NCBI GenBank assembly: GCA_963596435.1
Contig: CAVBMG010000078.1
Coordinates: 1-15,489 of the forward strand
Length of the DNA: 15,489 nt
Direction: 5' to 3'
Source of the DNA: COE1 sp963596435
Lineage (GTDB): Bacteria; Bacillota; Clostridia; Lachnospirales; Lachnospiraceae
The notes beneath the pieces were generated by a model that saw only the letters and a list, made by a program, of their open reading frames with translations, had not been told where the DNA came from and searched no databases. Shown piece after piece: positions 1-6,899 of the stretch. A program made the translations under genes and the position numbers. Within the stretch, counting starts at the first letter, position 1. Each line of letters opens with the position of its first letter.

Positions 1-2
1 TC

Positions 3-48
3 AGCCCTTATTAGGGCTAATAATAAACCACCAGTTGAACTGGTGGTT
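3..48. repeat. Two adjacent hairpins, possible IS200/IS605-type element end
   Basis: Two inverted repeats sit next to each other. The first is AGCCCT/AGGGCT with a 4-nt loop (3-18). The second is a perfect 11-bp repeat, AACCACCAGTT/AACTGGTGGTT (26-36 and 38-48), around one central G. There is no T-run after the second, so it is a poor terminator. Compact subterminal hairpins of this kind are usual at IS200/IS605 ends. A second hairpin at 10874-10899 is followed by a similar tail (TGCTNACTT-like). No transposase is visible, so the element assignment is inference. It could instead be a transcript end for a gene left of the window. Confidence 0.4.
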
Positions 49-79
49 GCTAACTTAGAGAAGGGCAGGGTGATTTTGA

Positions 80-607
80 ATGGAACAGGGTCTGATTCAT
101 ATATATTGTGGAGATGGGAAGGGGAAGACAACCTGTGCGGTGGGGCTGATGATTCGGTGTGCGGGACAGGGGGGAAGAGTACTGTGCTTCCAGTTTCTGA
201 AAGGAGATAACTCTGGTGAGAGAAGGATTCTGGAAAAACTGGAAAAAGTGACACTAATGTCATGTTATGACAAGGTGAAGTTTACAAGTAAAATGAATGA
301 AGAGGAAAAGCTGGAAGCGAAAAACTTCTATCAAAATAGATTCCAGCAGATTGTTACTATAGTGCAACAGGAAGAATATGATCTGCTGGTGCTGGATGAG
401 ATTATGGCTGCAATCAGCGCAGGCTTTCTGGAAGAGAAGGAGGTTGTCCGTTTCCTTCAAAATAAGCCAGGAACGCTGGAAGTAGTCATGACAGGCAGAA
501 ATCCGGGAGAAGAGCTCCTTAAACTGGCTGACTATGTGACGGAAATGAAGATGTGTAAGCATCCGTATGAGAAAGGGATTAGTGCCCGTCGGATGATTGA
601 GTGGTAA
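80..607 (+). CDS. cobO: Cob(I)alamin adenosyltransferase, CobO/BtuR family
   Basis: Transfers the 5'-deoxyadenosyl group of ATP to the cobalt of cob(I)alamin or cobinamide, making the coenzyme form of B12 in the cytoplasm. The 175-residue protein has the family P-loop GDGKGKTT at residues 11-18, a Walker B-like LDEI at 105-108, VMTGRNP at 136-142 and ADYVTEM at 150-156. It ends in HPYEKGISARRMIEW, the usual CobO C-terminus. Length matches the shorter bacterial CobO form. The ATG at 80 directly follows an in-frame TGA and has AGGGTGA six bases upstream, so the start is firm. It converges with cobK and their 3' ends overlap by 29 bp (579-607). Its promoter is not evident within the first 79 bases and may lie outside the window. 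Confidence 0.93.
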   Translation: MEQGLIHIYCGDGKGKTTCAVGLMIRCAGQGGRVLCFQFLKGDNSGERRILEKLEKVTLMSCYDKVKFTSKMNEEEKLEAKNFYQNRFQQIVTIVQQEEYDLLVLDEIMAAISAGFLEEKEVVRFLQNKPGTLEVVMTGRNPGEELLKLADYVTEMKMCKHPYEKGISARRMIEW

Positions 608-1403
608 ACAGTGGAGCAAAGGAATGATGCTCACGATATACCGCACAAACGTCTTCTAATAAATAGCCCTTTGTCTGTTCCGCAGGACGACCGATCACTA
701 CCAGAGTAGTATTGGTCTGTTCTGCGCTTTTTATTTTCTCGGCAAAACCGCCATTTGCCCCAGAATTCTTAGTCAGTACATAAGAAATATGGAATTGATG
801 AATGAGAGCGGTGTTCAATTCTTCTGTAAAGGGACCTTGCATACAGATCAGATGCTGTCCTTTAAAGCCCATTTCATAGGAATCAGATACCATCTGAGGA
901 TTGGGAAGGATTCTGGCGTAGACACGTTCCTCATAGTCGGGAAGTTCACGCAGAAGAGGCAGCTCCTTGCTTCCTGTAGTGGACAGTATATTTCCTTTTG
1001 TTTGTGCAAGATAGGAGACAGCTTTCTGCATTGTATGGACGAATACAATATTGGAATCTGTATCAATAGGGGTATTATCCGGTCTGAGGATTCTGATATA
1101 GGGAATGTTCTCGGCGGCAGCGGCGTTTCGGATATTCTCAGAGACCAGAACGGCGTAGGGATGAGTCGCATCCAGAATACAGTCAAAAGCATTTCTGCTC
1201 ATAAGCTTCTCCATTTCCTGCTCATTGAGTCTGGAAGCCAGTACTGTCAGTGCTTTATGCTCCGGCAGCATCAGTCTGCCATAATCTGTGGCAATGCATA
1301 CAGTCAGATGCATCTGCAGATGTTCCTCATCTATGATATTCAGCAGAAATTGCGTCAATTCTCTGCCTTCTGTCGTTCCGGCAAATATAAGATAGTTTTC
1401 CAT
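579..1403 (-). CDS. cobK: Cobalt-precorrin-6A reductase (CobK/CbiJ family)
   Basis: NAD(P)H-dependent reduction of (cobalt-)precorrin-6A to dihydro-precorrin-6 in corrin ring synthesis. The 274-aa protein has the N-terminal GTTEGR at residues 9-14, DATHPYA at 78-84, TTGS at 142-145, MQGPF at 188-192 and the family C-terminal signature TKNSGANGGFAEK at 211-223. With an anaerobic-type CbiG upstream, the substrate is probably the cobalt form, for which the name cbiJ is also used. An in-frame TGA lies just upstream of this ATG. The only Shine-Dalgarno-like AAAGG is about 14 bases away, so initiation may be weak or coupled to cbiG, whose stop is 20 bp upstream. The last ~10 codons are antisense to the cobO 3' end. 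Confidence 0.92.
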   Translation of the reverse strand: MENYLIFAGTTEGRELTQFLLNIIDEEHLQMHLTVCIATDYGRLMLPEHKALTVLASRLNEQEMEKLMSRNAFDCILDATHPYAVLVSENIRNAAAAENIPYIRILRPDNTPIDTDSNIVFVHTMQKAVSYLAQTKGNILSTTGSKELPLLRELPDYEERVYARILPNPQMVSDSYEMGFKGQHLICMQGPFTEELNTALIHQFHISYVLTKNSGANGGFAEKIKSAEQTNTTLVVIGRPAEQTKGYLLEDVCAVYREHHSFAPLFTTQSSDGH

Positions 1404-1423
1404 AATGATAAATCAAGACCTTT

Positions 1424-2464
1424 CTAAAAGTATAACTGTATAGGAGCCATTGCGATAGCAAGAGTCTTACCTGAATCAATGGTTTTATGCAAAGTAAGGG
1501 TATCGGCTCCAGAACAGGCAAGGGCGGCTCTTTCACATACATTATCCACACCGGTAACAGTTTTCACATATTCGGACGAGCTGAACTGCCCCCGCACCTG
1601 GGATAAAGTGTGGGCATCATACGTATGAAAAGGAATCTGATATTTACGTGACAGTTCTATGAGACAGGATTCCTTTTGCTTCAAGTCAATACTGGCAATA
1701 GCCAGTAGAGAATCGGGGGAAATGTGCTGCTCCTGTAATGTACGTTCTACGAAGGATCCCATATCTTCAGGTGAAATGCCCCTGCGGCAGCCAATTCCCA
1801 GAACGGTCTGACGGGGAATCAGGTGAAGCGTCTCTATATAGGGCTTCTGATCTGTAAAAGGACTGATGCAGATACCAAGCCTTGGATGTTCATTTGAATT
1901 CATAGTCAGTTCATCCGGTAAACTGCCTTGTGGAGTGATACCGCTAAGACCTGTTTTTTCACCATCCAGTATAGCAGCGGATATTTTCTTTGCAAGTGTC
2001 ATGTCTGATATTTTCAGGTGATTTTCCGTGGCAAAGACATCTACAGCAAACTTGTGATTTAAGTCTGTTGCAGTAGAAATAATGGGAGTAGCACCAAGCA
2101 AAGATGCAGCCTGTATTGCCAGTGCATTGCCACCGCCGATATGGCCGGAGAGCAGTGAAATGACATAGTGTCCCTGTTCGTCAATTGAGAGGACACAGGG
2201 GTCAGTAGTCTTATCCTGAATGAAAGGCGCAATGGCACGGACGGCGATGCCACAGGCGCCAATGTAAATGAGAGCATCCTGTGTGGAAAAGAAATCACCT
2301 GTTAATTCTTTAACAGGCTGTCCCATAACGTTTAGATGAAATTCGGCTGCATATTTTGGCATAGTAAAAGCCTGGCACAGATGTCCGTTCTGTACCAGGT
2401 CTTTTGCCAGAGACGCTGCCAGAGCAGCGCCATTATGTGTAAAAGAAAAAATAGTAATTCTCAT
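1424..2464 (-). CDS. cbiG: Cobalt-precorrin-5A hydrolase CbiG
   Basis: Opens the delta-lactone ring of cobalt-precorrin-5A and releases the C20 fragment as acetaldehyde, a step typical of the anaerobic B12 route. The 346 residues contain the CbiG N-domain signature IGACGIAVRAIAP at 68-80 and DEQGHYV...LSGHIGGGN at 95-113. A divergent middle region holds TATD at 131-134, and the C-domain has LGIGCRRG at 222-229 and GVDNVCERAAL at 305-315. All three usual CbiG parts are present, so it is full length. The start has GGAGAG about 5 bases upstream. It lies 18 bp after the chemoreceptor gene and 20 bp before cobK on the same strand, suggesting one transcript. No cobalamin riboswitch is visible near it. 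Confidence 0.94.
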   Translation of the reverse strand: MRITIFSFTHNGAALAASLAKDLVQNGHLCQAFTMPKYAAEFHLNVMGQPVKELTGDFFSTQDALIYIGACGIAVRAIAPFIQDKTTDPCVLSIDEQGHYVISLLSGHIGGGNALAIQAASLLGATPIISTATDLNHKFAVDVFATENHLKISDMTLAKKISAAILDGEKTGLSGITPQGSLPDELTMNSNEHPRLGICISPFTDQKPYIETLHLIPRQTVLGIGCRRGISPEDMGSFVERTLQEQHISPDSLLAIASIDLKQKESCLIELSRKYQIPFHTYDAHTLSQVRGQFSSSEYVKTVTGVDNVCERAALACSGADTLTLHKTIDSGKTLAIAMAPIQLYF

Positions 2465-2482
2465 GATGTCTCTCCAATGATG

Positions 2483-3955
2483 TTATTTGGTATTCTGTAA
2501 TTTCGCTGCATTCTCGTTCAGAGAAGAAACGATAGAAGATACGTGATTGACCAGTATGGAATTCTGCTCGCAGGCGTGATATGTCTCGTTTGCATGAGCA
2601 GAGACTTCCTCGGTAATGGCTGAAATAGTCTGGATATTCTCAGTAATCTCACGATTGGCACTGAACAGATCATCTACAATGCCCATAAGTTCCTGTGCCT
2701 GTGCCACTACGGTATCTGTTCCTTCCATAATATGATTGAAGTTACCGGATACAGCCTGTGTACTTTCTCTGTTCTGCTGGTTGCTGTCTGCAACGATATT
2801 TACCGCAGAGCGAACAGATTCCAGCTCTGTATTGATATGGTTAATCAGTTCTGTAATGTTGACAGTAGCGCTCTTGGTCTGGCTTGCCAGAGTGGATATC
2901 TGACTTGCCACAACAGCAAATCCTCTGCCTGCTTCTCCAGCACGGGCGGCTTCTATGCTTGCATTAAGAGCCAGCATACCGGTGCTGTTGGCAATACTGG
3001 TAATGGTCTCGATGATGGTGTTCATCTGTCCTGCATACTGACTGAGAGCATCCATCTGTGTGATCATCTGCTGGTTGGCTTCCATGGACTTGTCAATCTG
3101 GTTGGATAGAATATCAATTCTTCTACGACCATCTGATACATCCTGTGCAGTTCCTTCCATATTAGATTCAATCTGCTGTGCGGCATCCTTGACGGTATCA
3201 ATATATTTCTGAATCTGTTCAGTTTTTAACAGCTGGTTCTGAACAGATTCTGCATTTTCCGTACTGCCTTGTGTTACCTGTTCCATGGAATCATGCATCT
3301 GGTTCATGGAAGAACCCATTTCCAGGACCTGTGTGGACACATCGGATATCTCCTGGGACATCTGTCTGGCTGTCTGTATGATGTTTTCGGAAAGGGCAGC
3401 AGAAGCTTCTGACTGTTCCTGAATCTGAGACAATTTTACACGATTGACCTTCTGGACAGCCTTACCTGCCACGATCATGAAGATGCCTGTCAGAAGGATA
3501 CTGGCAATCTGTATTTCCACATCTGCGATCTGAGAGGCTTCATAACCTGCTGTAATGGCGCGGTATGCAACGAATCCGATGTTGCCAAGCAACGTAACCA
3601 GAAAGATTCCAAGACACATACGCATATCCATATACAGAATGATGACCATGAACAATGGAAACATATAGGTATATGCAAAGGTGCTGTGTGTTGTGAAAAG
3701 GGTAAAGAGATACATAATGCTGTAACCGACGCACATAACGATTGGAATGGATGGATTTTCTTTCTTCCTGCGATACAGAATATATTCGATGATAACAGGA
3801 AGAAGACAGAGCAGCACAAAGAACAGATAATAACCTAAGGTTCTGGCTTTTTTGGCAAGTTCTGCTGCATATGCCAGTACCAGAACGGCACTGATACTTG
3901 CGTGTCCGATTATCGCGATTTTATTGATGTACGCTTTTTCTGAAAATTGATTCAT
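2483..3955 (-). CDS. Methyl-accepting chemotaxis protein with six-helix membrane sensor
   Basis: A 490-residue chemoreceptor that would pass signals to CheA/CheW. The N-terminal third has about six hydrophobic segments (roughly 14-34, 41-61, 70-88, 93-110, 112-132, 147-165) with only short loops, so there is no periplasmic ligand domain. Sensing is presumably within or at the membrane. A long coiled-coil signalling region follows from ~175, with the hairpin tip around 315-360 (LALNASIEAARAGEAGRGFAVVA). Just before it, the sequence is STGMLALNA where most family members have QTNLLALNA. The start chosen (ATG 3955) has AGGGG just upstream. The same frame stays open to 4246 but would overrun the divergent gene's promoter and add an atypical N-terminus. 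Ligand unknown. Co-orientation with cbiG is noted, but a functional tie to B12 is unproven. Confidence 0.9.
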   Translation of the reverse strand: MNQFSEKAYINKIAIIGHASISAVLVLAYAAELAKKARTLGYYLFFVLLCLLPVIIEYILYRRKKENPSIPIVMCVGYSIMYLFTLFTTHSTFAYTYMFPLFMVIILYMDMRMCLGIFLVTLLGNIGFVAYRAITAGYEASQIADVEIQIASILLTGIFMIVAGKAVQKVNRVKLSQIQEQSEASAALSENIIQTARQMSQEISDVSTQVLEMGSSMNQMHDSMEQVTQGSTENAESVQNQLLKTEQIQKYIDTVKDAAQQIESNMEGTAQDVSDGRRRIDILSNQIDKSMEANQQMITQMDALSQYAGQMNTIIETITSIANSTGMLALNASIEAARAGEAGRGFAVVASQISTLASQTKSATVNITELINHINTELESVRSAVNIVADSNQQNRESTQAVSGNFNHIMEGTDTVVAQAQELMGIVDDLFSANREITENIQTISAITEEVSAHANETYHACEQNSILVNHVSSIVSSLNENAAKLQNTK

Positions 3956-4046
3956 ATAACCCCTACTTTCTGGAAGTGTCTCCCCTTTTCTTGATATTAT
4001 TATACATCTTGTGTGATAGTAAGAAAAGCCTTTTGTAAAAAAACAG

Positions 4047-4075
4047 TTGATTCCTACTGATACACTAGGTATAAT
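4047..4075 (+). promoter_or_regulatory. SigA-type promoter of the rhodanese-TtcA gene
   Basis: TTGATT at 4047-4052 and TATAAT at 4070-4075 are separated by 17 bases, close to the housekeeping consensus. It lies in the 171-bp divergent gap. The predicted start is near 4082, leaving a 45-base leader before the ATG at 4127. On the minus strand a TATAAT-like box occurs near 4000 for the chemoreceptor but without a convincing -35. Confidence 0.75.
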
Positions 4076-4126
4076 ATCGAAAGGTATGATGCGTTTTTCT
4101 ATATATGGAAAGGTTTGGTTTGAAAA

Positions 4127-5293
4127 ATGAAGGATTTGGAAATATCGGTACAGGAAATGGCACAGTTGGACGAGAAGACATATCGTCTTATAGATATGCG
4201 GGATGACCTGTCCTATTCCTATGGAAATATACCGGGAAGTATTCATATACCGGGAGAGGAACTTCTGGAGAATCCAGAGCAGCTTGCGCTGCAGTACCCT
4301 GGGGAAAAGCTGATCATTTATTGCAAGAAGGGTGAGAATAGTAAAGATCTGGTCTGTTCCCTTCAGGAAAAAGGCATAGATGCTGTCAGTCTGCAGGGCG
4401 GTTATCTGGCATGGCTCATGGAGCGCATGAGGGAGCAGCCGGGGAAGGAACAGGAGAGAGAAGCCTATCTGGATATTGAAGAGAGTATTCGTAAGAAGTT
4501 CCGCAAAACAATCTGGTGCCGTTTTACGAAAGCGATTCGTGAATATGAACTGGTCAAGGAAGGGGATAAAGTGGCAGTCTGTATCTCAGGTGGTAAGGAC
4601 TCCATGCTGATGGCGAAGCTTTTTCAGGAGTTGAAGCGCCATAACAAATTCCCTTTTGAAGTGGTATTTCTGGTGATGGACCCGGGCTACAGCCCTGAGA
4701 ATCGTCAGATCATAGAGAATAATGCCAAAAAGCTTAATATTCCAGTTACGATCTTTGAATCAGATATTTTTGAATCCGTATTTAATATAGAGAAATCCCC
4801 GTGTTATCTGTGTGCAAGAATGCGAAGAGGTTATCTGTATCATAAGGCACAGGAGCTTGGCTGTAATAAAATAGCGCTGGGACACCATTATGATGATGTG
4901 ATAGAGACGATTCTGATGGGTATGCTCTATGGAGCACAGGTACAGACAATGATGCCCAAGCTGCACAGTACGAATTTTGAAGGTATGGAGCTGATACGTC
5001 CTCTGTATCTGGTCAGAGAAGACGATATCAAGAAGTGGAGAGATTATAACGATCTGCATTTCATCCAGTGTGCATGTAAATTCACAGATACCTGTACAAC
5101 CTGTGGCGGTGAGAATGCATCGAAGCGTGTAGAAGTGAAGAACTTTATCAGACAGCTCAAGGAAACGAACCCGTTTGTAGAGAGCAATATCTTTAAGAGC
5201 GTGGAAAATGTGAATCTGAGCACGATTGTAGCATATAAGAAGGATGGCGTGAAACATCATTTCCTGGATGATTACGATGGAGTAAAGGAATAA
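4127..5293 (+). CDS. Rhodanese domain fused to TtcA-like tRNA thiolation PP-loop ATPase
   Basis: Probable tRNA 2-thiocytidine-type thiolase carrying its own sulfur-transfer domain. Residues ~5-100 look like a rhodanese (LIDMRDDLSY, GSIHIPGEEL, active-site loop CKKGENSK with Cys66, then GGYLAWL). Residues ~125-375 are a PP-loop ATPase with SGGKDS at 154-159. It also has the CxxC pair Cys226/Cys229 (CYLC) and a later Cys cluster (Cys315, 317, 323, 326). In E. coli TtcA a CxxC pair and one later Cys ligate a 4Fe-4S cluster, and spacing here fits Cys226, Cys229 and Cys315 or Cys317. The fusion suggests that rhodanese persulfide feeds the thiolation site directly (inference). The ATG follows an in-frame TGA, so no earlier start exists. 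The exact tRNA position modified cannot be read from sequence; a TtuA-like or other thiolation role is possible. Confidence 0.85.
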   Translation: MKDLEISVQEMAQLDEKTYRLIDMRDDLSYSYGNIPGSIHIPGEELLENPEQLALQYPGEKLIIYCKKGENSKDLVCSLQEKGIDAVSLQGGYLAWLMERMREQPGKEQEREAYLDIEESIRKKFRKTIWCRFTKAIREYELVKEGDKVAVCISGGKDSMLMAKLFQELKRHNKFPFEVVFLVMDPGYSPENRQIIENNAKKLNIPVTIFESDIFESVFNIEKSPCYLCARMRRGYLYHKAQELGCNKIALGHHYDDVIETILMGMLYGAQVQTMMPKLHSTNFEGMELIRPLYLVREDDIKKWRDYNDLHFIQCACKFTDTCTTCGGENASKRVEVKNFIRQLKETNPFVESNIFKSVENVNLSTIVAYKKDGVKHHFLDDYDGVKE

Positions 5294-5304
5294 CATAGGC
5301 AAAA

Positions 5305-5331
5305 GGCAACTGTTTGGGGCAGTTGCTTTTT
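5305..5331 (+). terminator. Rho-independent terminator after the rhodanese-TtcA gene
   Basis: GCAACTG (5306-5312) and CAGTTGC (5320-5326) form a 7-bp stem with a 7-nt loop, followed directly by TTTTT. It begins 12 bases after the stop codon. Confidence 0.85.
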
Positions 5332-5383
5332 ACTTGTATTTCTGATATAAGAGAAAGTTATAACAAGCCCTAACTTTTATGTA

Positions 5384-5413
5384 TTGGCAGAATTCCTATC
5401 GGACTGATATAGT
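5384..5413 (+). promoter_or_regulatory. Candidate promoter for the trans-sulfuration gene
   Basis: TTGGCA (5384-5389), an 18-base spacer, then TATAGT (5408-5413). The -10 abuts the left arm of the structured repeat, so the predicted start (~5420) falls inside that arm. The same -10/arm arrangement occurs before lysR at 6714-6720. Confidence 0.5.
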
Positions 5414-5489
5414 ATAACTATTCAGAGTCATGTGAGTAAAAGTAAAGCATCGCAGATGCGGTTTTACGAATATGGTCTGAATAGTTATA
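5413..5489 (+). ncRNA. Structured repeat, short copy (A), in the leader of the PLP enzyme gene
   Basis: The outer arms TATAACTATTCAGA (5413-5426) and TCTGAATAGTTATA (5476-5489) are a perfect 14-bp inverted repeat. Inside are CAT/ATG (429-431/472-474 of the 5000s), GTAAAA/TTTTAC (5436-5441/5462-5467) and GCATC/GATGC (5447-5451/5455-5459) with a GCA loop, all stacked on one axis. A longer relative lies at 6720-6862 with the same stems. The 27 bases 5406-5432 match 6712-6738 at 24 positions. Two stem pairs differ in a compensatory way (5414-5488 A-T versus G-C; 5437-5466 T-A versus C-G), which favours selection on the folded form. There is no U-run, and it matches no riboswitch I know. It may be a leader RNA or a mobile intergenic repeat. 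Confidence 0.55.
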
Positions 5490-5507
5490 TCTTAATTATA
5501 GTTATAT
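5481..5507 (+). repeat. Direct repeat ATAGTTATAT, candidate regulator binding site
   Basis: ATAGTTATAT occurs at 5481-5490 and again at 5498-5507, 17 bases start to start. The inverse TATAACTAT lies at 5413-5421. The second copy ends just before the ribosome site AAAGGA (5515-5520). A similar half-site, TAGTTGATAT, lies upstream of the ABC binding protein at 7833-7842. These may be half-sites for the neighbouring LysR-type regulator, although AT-rich leaders produce such matches by chance. Confidence 0.35.
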
Positions 5508-5531
5508 ACATATGAAAGGATTGATTTATAT

Positions 5532-6683
5532 ATGGGATGTGGAATCGCAACAAAATGTATCTATGGAGATGGTAAAACTTTTGAAGGAGATAAAACAGGA
5601 GCTATCAGCTTCCCAATTTATCAGACAGCAACGTATGCTCACCCTGAGGTAGGCAAAAGCACAGGATTCGACTACAGCCGTTTGCAGAATCCTACCAGAC
5701 AGCAGGTGGAGAATGTGGTGGCTTCTCTGGAAGGTGGCGTAGATGCACTTGCCTTTTCTACAGGAATGGCAGCGATTACCATGTTAATGGAGATATTCAA
5801 GCCGGGAGACCACATTATTACAGATGCAGATCTGTATGGCGGCAGTATCCGACTTTTTGACCATGTAAATGAGAAGAACGGTCTGACTTTCAGTCACATT
5901 GACTGTACAAAGGAAGACATTGAGGCTTATATTCAGGAGAATACAAAGGCAATCTATATAGAGACACCGACCAATCCAATGATGAATGTCATAGATATCC
6001 GCAAGGTATCTGACATTGCCAAGAAGCATGGGCTTTTGCTCATTGTAGACAATACTTTCCTGTCTCCGTATTTCCAGAGACCTTTTGAGCTGGGCGCAGA
6101 TATCGTCATTCACAGCGGGACGAAGTTCCTCGGTGGACACAATGACACACTGGCAGGCTTTATTGTAACCAATTCACAGGAGATATCTGATAAGCTCAGA
6201 TTCCTTATCAAGACAGTAGGTTCAGGACTTGCGCCATTTGACAGCTGGCTGATTCTGCGTGGTATCAAGACATTACCGATTCGTATGGAAAAGGCGCAGG
6301 AGAATGCCCAGGCAATTGTGGAATTTCTTTTACAGGAAAAGAAAGTGACGAAGGTATATTATCCGGGTATCGAAGGAACGAAGGCTTATGAGATCTGTAA
6401 GAAGCAGGCAAGCGGTTTCGGAAGTATGCTGACTTTTGAAGTAGAGAGCAAAGAGCTGGCGCTTCATATTCTGAAATCAACGAAGCTGATTCCTTTTGCA
6501 GAGAGCCTTGGTGGTGTGGAGACTCTGCTGACTTATCCTACAACACAGACTCATGCAGATGTACCGGAAGAGGTCAGAATCCGTAATGGTATTACAGACA
6601 GAGTATTGAGATTATCAGTTGGTATTGAGGATAAAGCAGATCTGATCGCAGACCTCAAGCAGGCAATTGACAGTTACAGGTAA
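5532..6683 (+). CDS. PLP-dependent trans-sulfuration enzyme (cystathionine gamma-lyase/synthase family)
   Basis: A 383-residue Cys/Met-metabolism fold-type I PLP enzyme. Visible are FDYSRLQNPT (46-55; Tyr48/Arg50 of the cofactor phosphate site), FSTGMAA (75-81), LYGG (101-104), ETPTNP (144-149), IVDNTF (171-176; Asp173 pairs with the PLP ring nitrogen) and SGTKFLGGHND (195-205; Lys198 forms the Schiff base). It ends with the usual LRLSVGIED. Members cleave cystathionine or methionine, or join sulfide or cysteine to acylated homoserine, and sequence alone does not separate these. Length and placement next to an amino acid importer favour a lyase that uses imported sulfur amino acids (inference). 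AAAGGA at 5515-5520 precedes the ATG by 11 bases. It has its own promoter and a structured leader, and it is followed by lysR after 216 bp. Confidence 0.9.
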   Translation: MGCGIATKCIYGDGKTFEGDKTGAISFPIYQTATYAHPEVGKSTGFDYSRLQNPTRQQVENVVASLEGGVDALAFSTGMAAITMLMEIFKPGDHIITDADLYGGSIRLFDHVNEKNGLTFSHIDCTKEDIEAYIQENTKAIYIETPTNPMMNVIDIRKVSDIAKKHGLLLIVDNTFLSPYFQRPFELGADIVIHSGTKFLGGHNDTLAGFIVTNSQEISDKLRFLIKTVGSGLAPFDSWLILRGIKTLPIRMEKAQENAQAIVEFLLQEKKVTKVYYPGIEGTKAYEICKKQASGFGSMLTFEVESKELALHILKSTKLIPFAESLGGVETLLTYPTTQTHADVPEEVRIRNGITDRVLRLSVGIEDKADLIADLKQAIDSYR

Positions 6684-6690
6684 TTTTAGG

Positions 6691-6719
6691 TTGCGCCTGT
6701 TCAGAGTGGTGGATATAAT
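6691..6719 (+). promoter_or_regulatory. Candidate lysR promoter at the edge of the structured repeat
   Basis: TTGCGC (6691-6696), 17 bases, then TATAAT (6714-6719). The -10 touches the outer arm of the long repeat copy starting at 6720, as in the short copy. The -35 matches consensus only in TTG. Confidence 0.45.
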
Positions 6720-6862
6720 GTAACTATTCAGAGCCATGCAGATTGAGTCAGAATATGCTTGTTTACAGGCATATTTGACTCGAGCTATATGGCGAAGTAA
6801 CCACATAAGCAAAAAAGTAGCATCGAAGATGCGGTTTTGCGCATGTGGTTCTGAATAGTTAC
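6720..6862 (+). ncRNA. Structured repeat, long copy (B), in the lysR leader
   Basis: The outer arms GTAACTATTCAGA (6720-6732) and TCTGAATAGTTAC (6850-6862) pair over 13 bp. The right inner arm repeats copy A: ACCACAT/ATGTGGT (6800-6806/6843-6849), GCAAAA/TTTTGC (6809-6814/6835-6840) and GCATC/GATGC (6820-6824/6828-6832). A second arm absent from copy A runs from GCCAT (6733-6737) to ATGGC (6789-6793). It holds a 16-bp hairpin, 745-761 against 766-781 of the 6000s, with one bulged G, one T-G pair and a TTTA loop. The whole would be a three-way junction. No terminator or ribosome-site sequestration is evident, and the AAAGGA ribosome site lies outside at 6884-6889. Confidence 0.55.
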
Positions 6863-6864
6863 TG

Positions 6865-6879
6865 TATATGTAACATATA
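6865..6879. promoter_or_regulatory. Perfect dyad TATATGT-A-ACATATA, candidate LysR autoregulatory site
   Basis: A 7-bp inverted repeat around one base, with T and A at its outer edges as in LysR-type boxes. It lies 20 bases before the lysR start, between the structured repeat and the ribosome site. LysR-type regulators commonly bind near their own gene, but at this position it would act downstream of the predicted start site. Inference only. Confidence 0.35.
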
Positions 6880-6899
6880 TCCGAAAGGACGCATATAAT

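Noticed and set aside
1..79. Cobalamin riboswitch before cobO
   Set aside because: Only two simple hairpins are present; no B12-box-like sequence is seen, and the leader visible is too short.
789..1427. 212-codon plus-strand frame opposite cobK
   Set aside because: Antisense shadow of a clearly conserved gene, with no recognisable domain.
3956..4246. N-terminal extension of the chemoreceptor to 4246
   Set aside because: It would cover the divergent gene's promoter and start. ATG 3955 has a ribosome site and begins the first membrane helix region.
5413..5489. Mariner-type MITE with TA target duplication
   Set aside because: Copy A is flanked by TA on both sides, but copy B is not and no matching target duplication is seen, so a MITE cannot be asserted.
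5333..5531. SAM-I riboswitch or T-box in the trans-sulfuration leader
   Set aside because: No SAM core, no T-box GGTGG-type antiterminator motif and no leader terminator; the structure there is a different one shared with the lysR leader.
5413..6862. CRISPR array or simple tandem repeat from the two repeated elements
   Set aside because: Only two copies over 1.2 kb apart, with internal stems and a gene between them.
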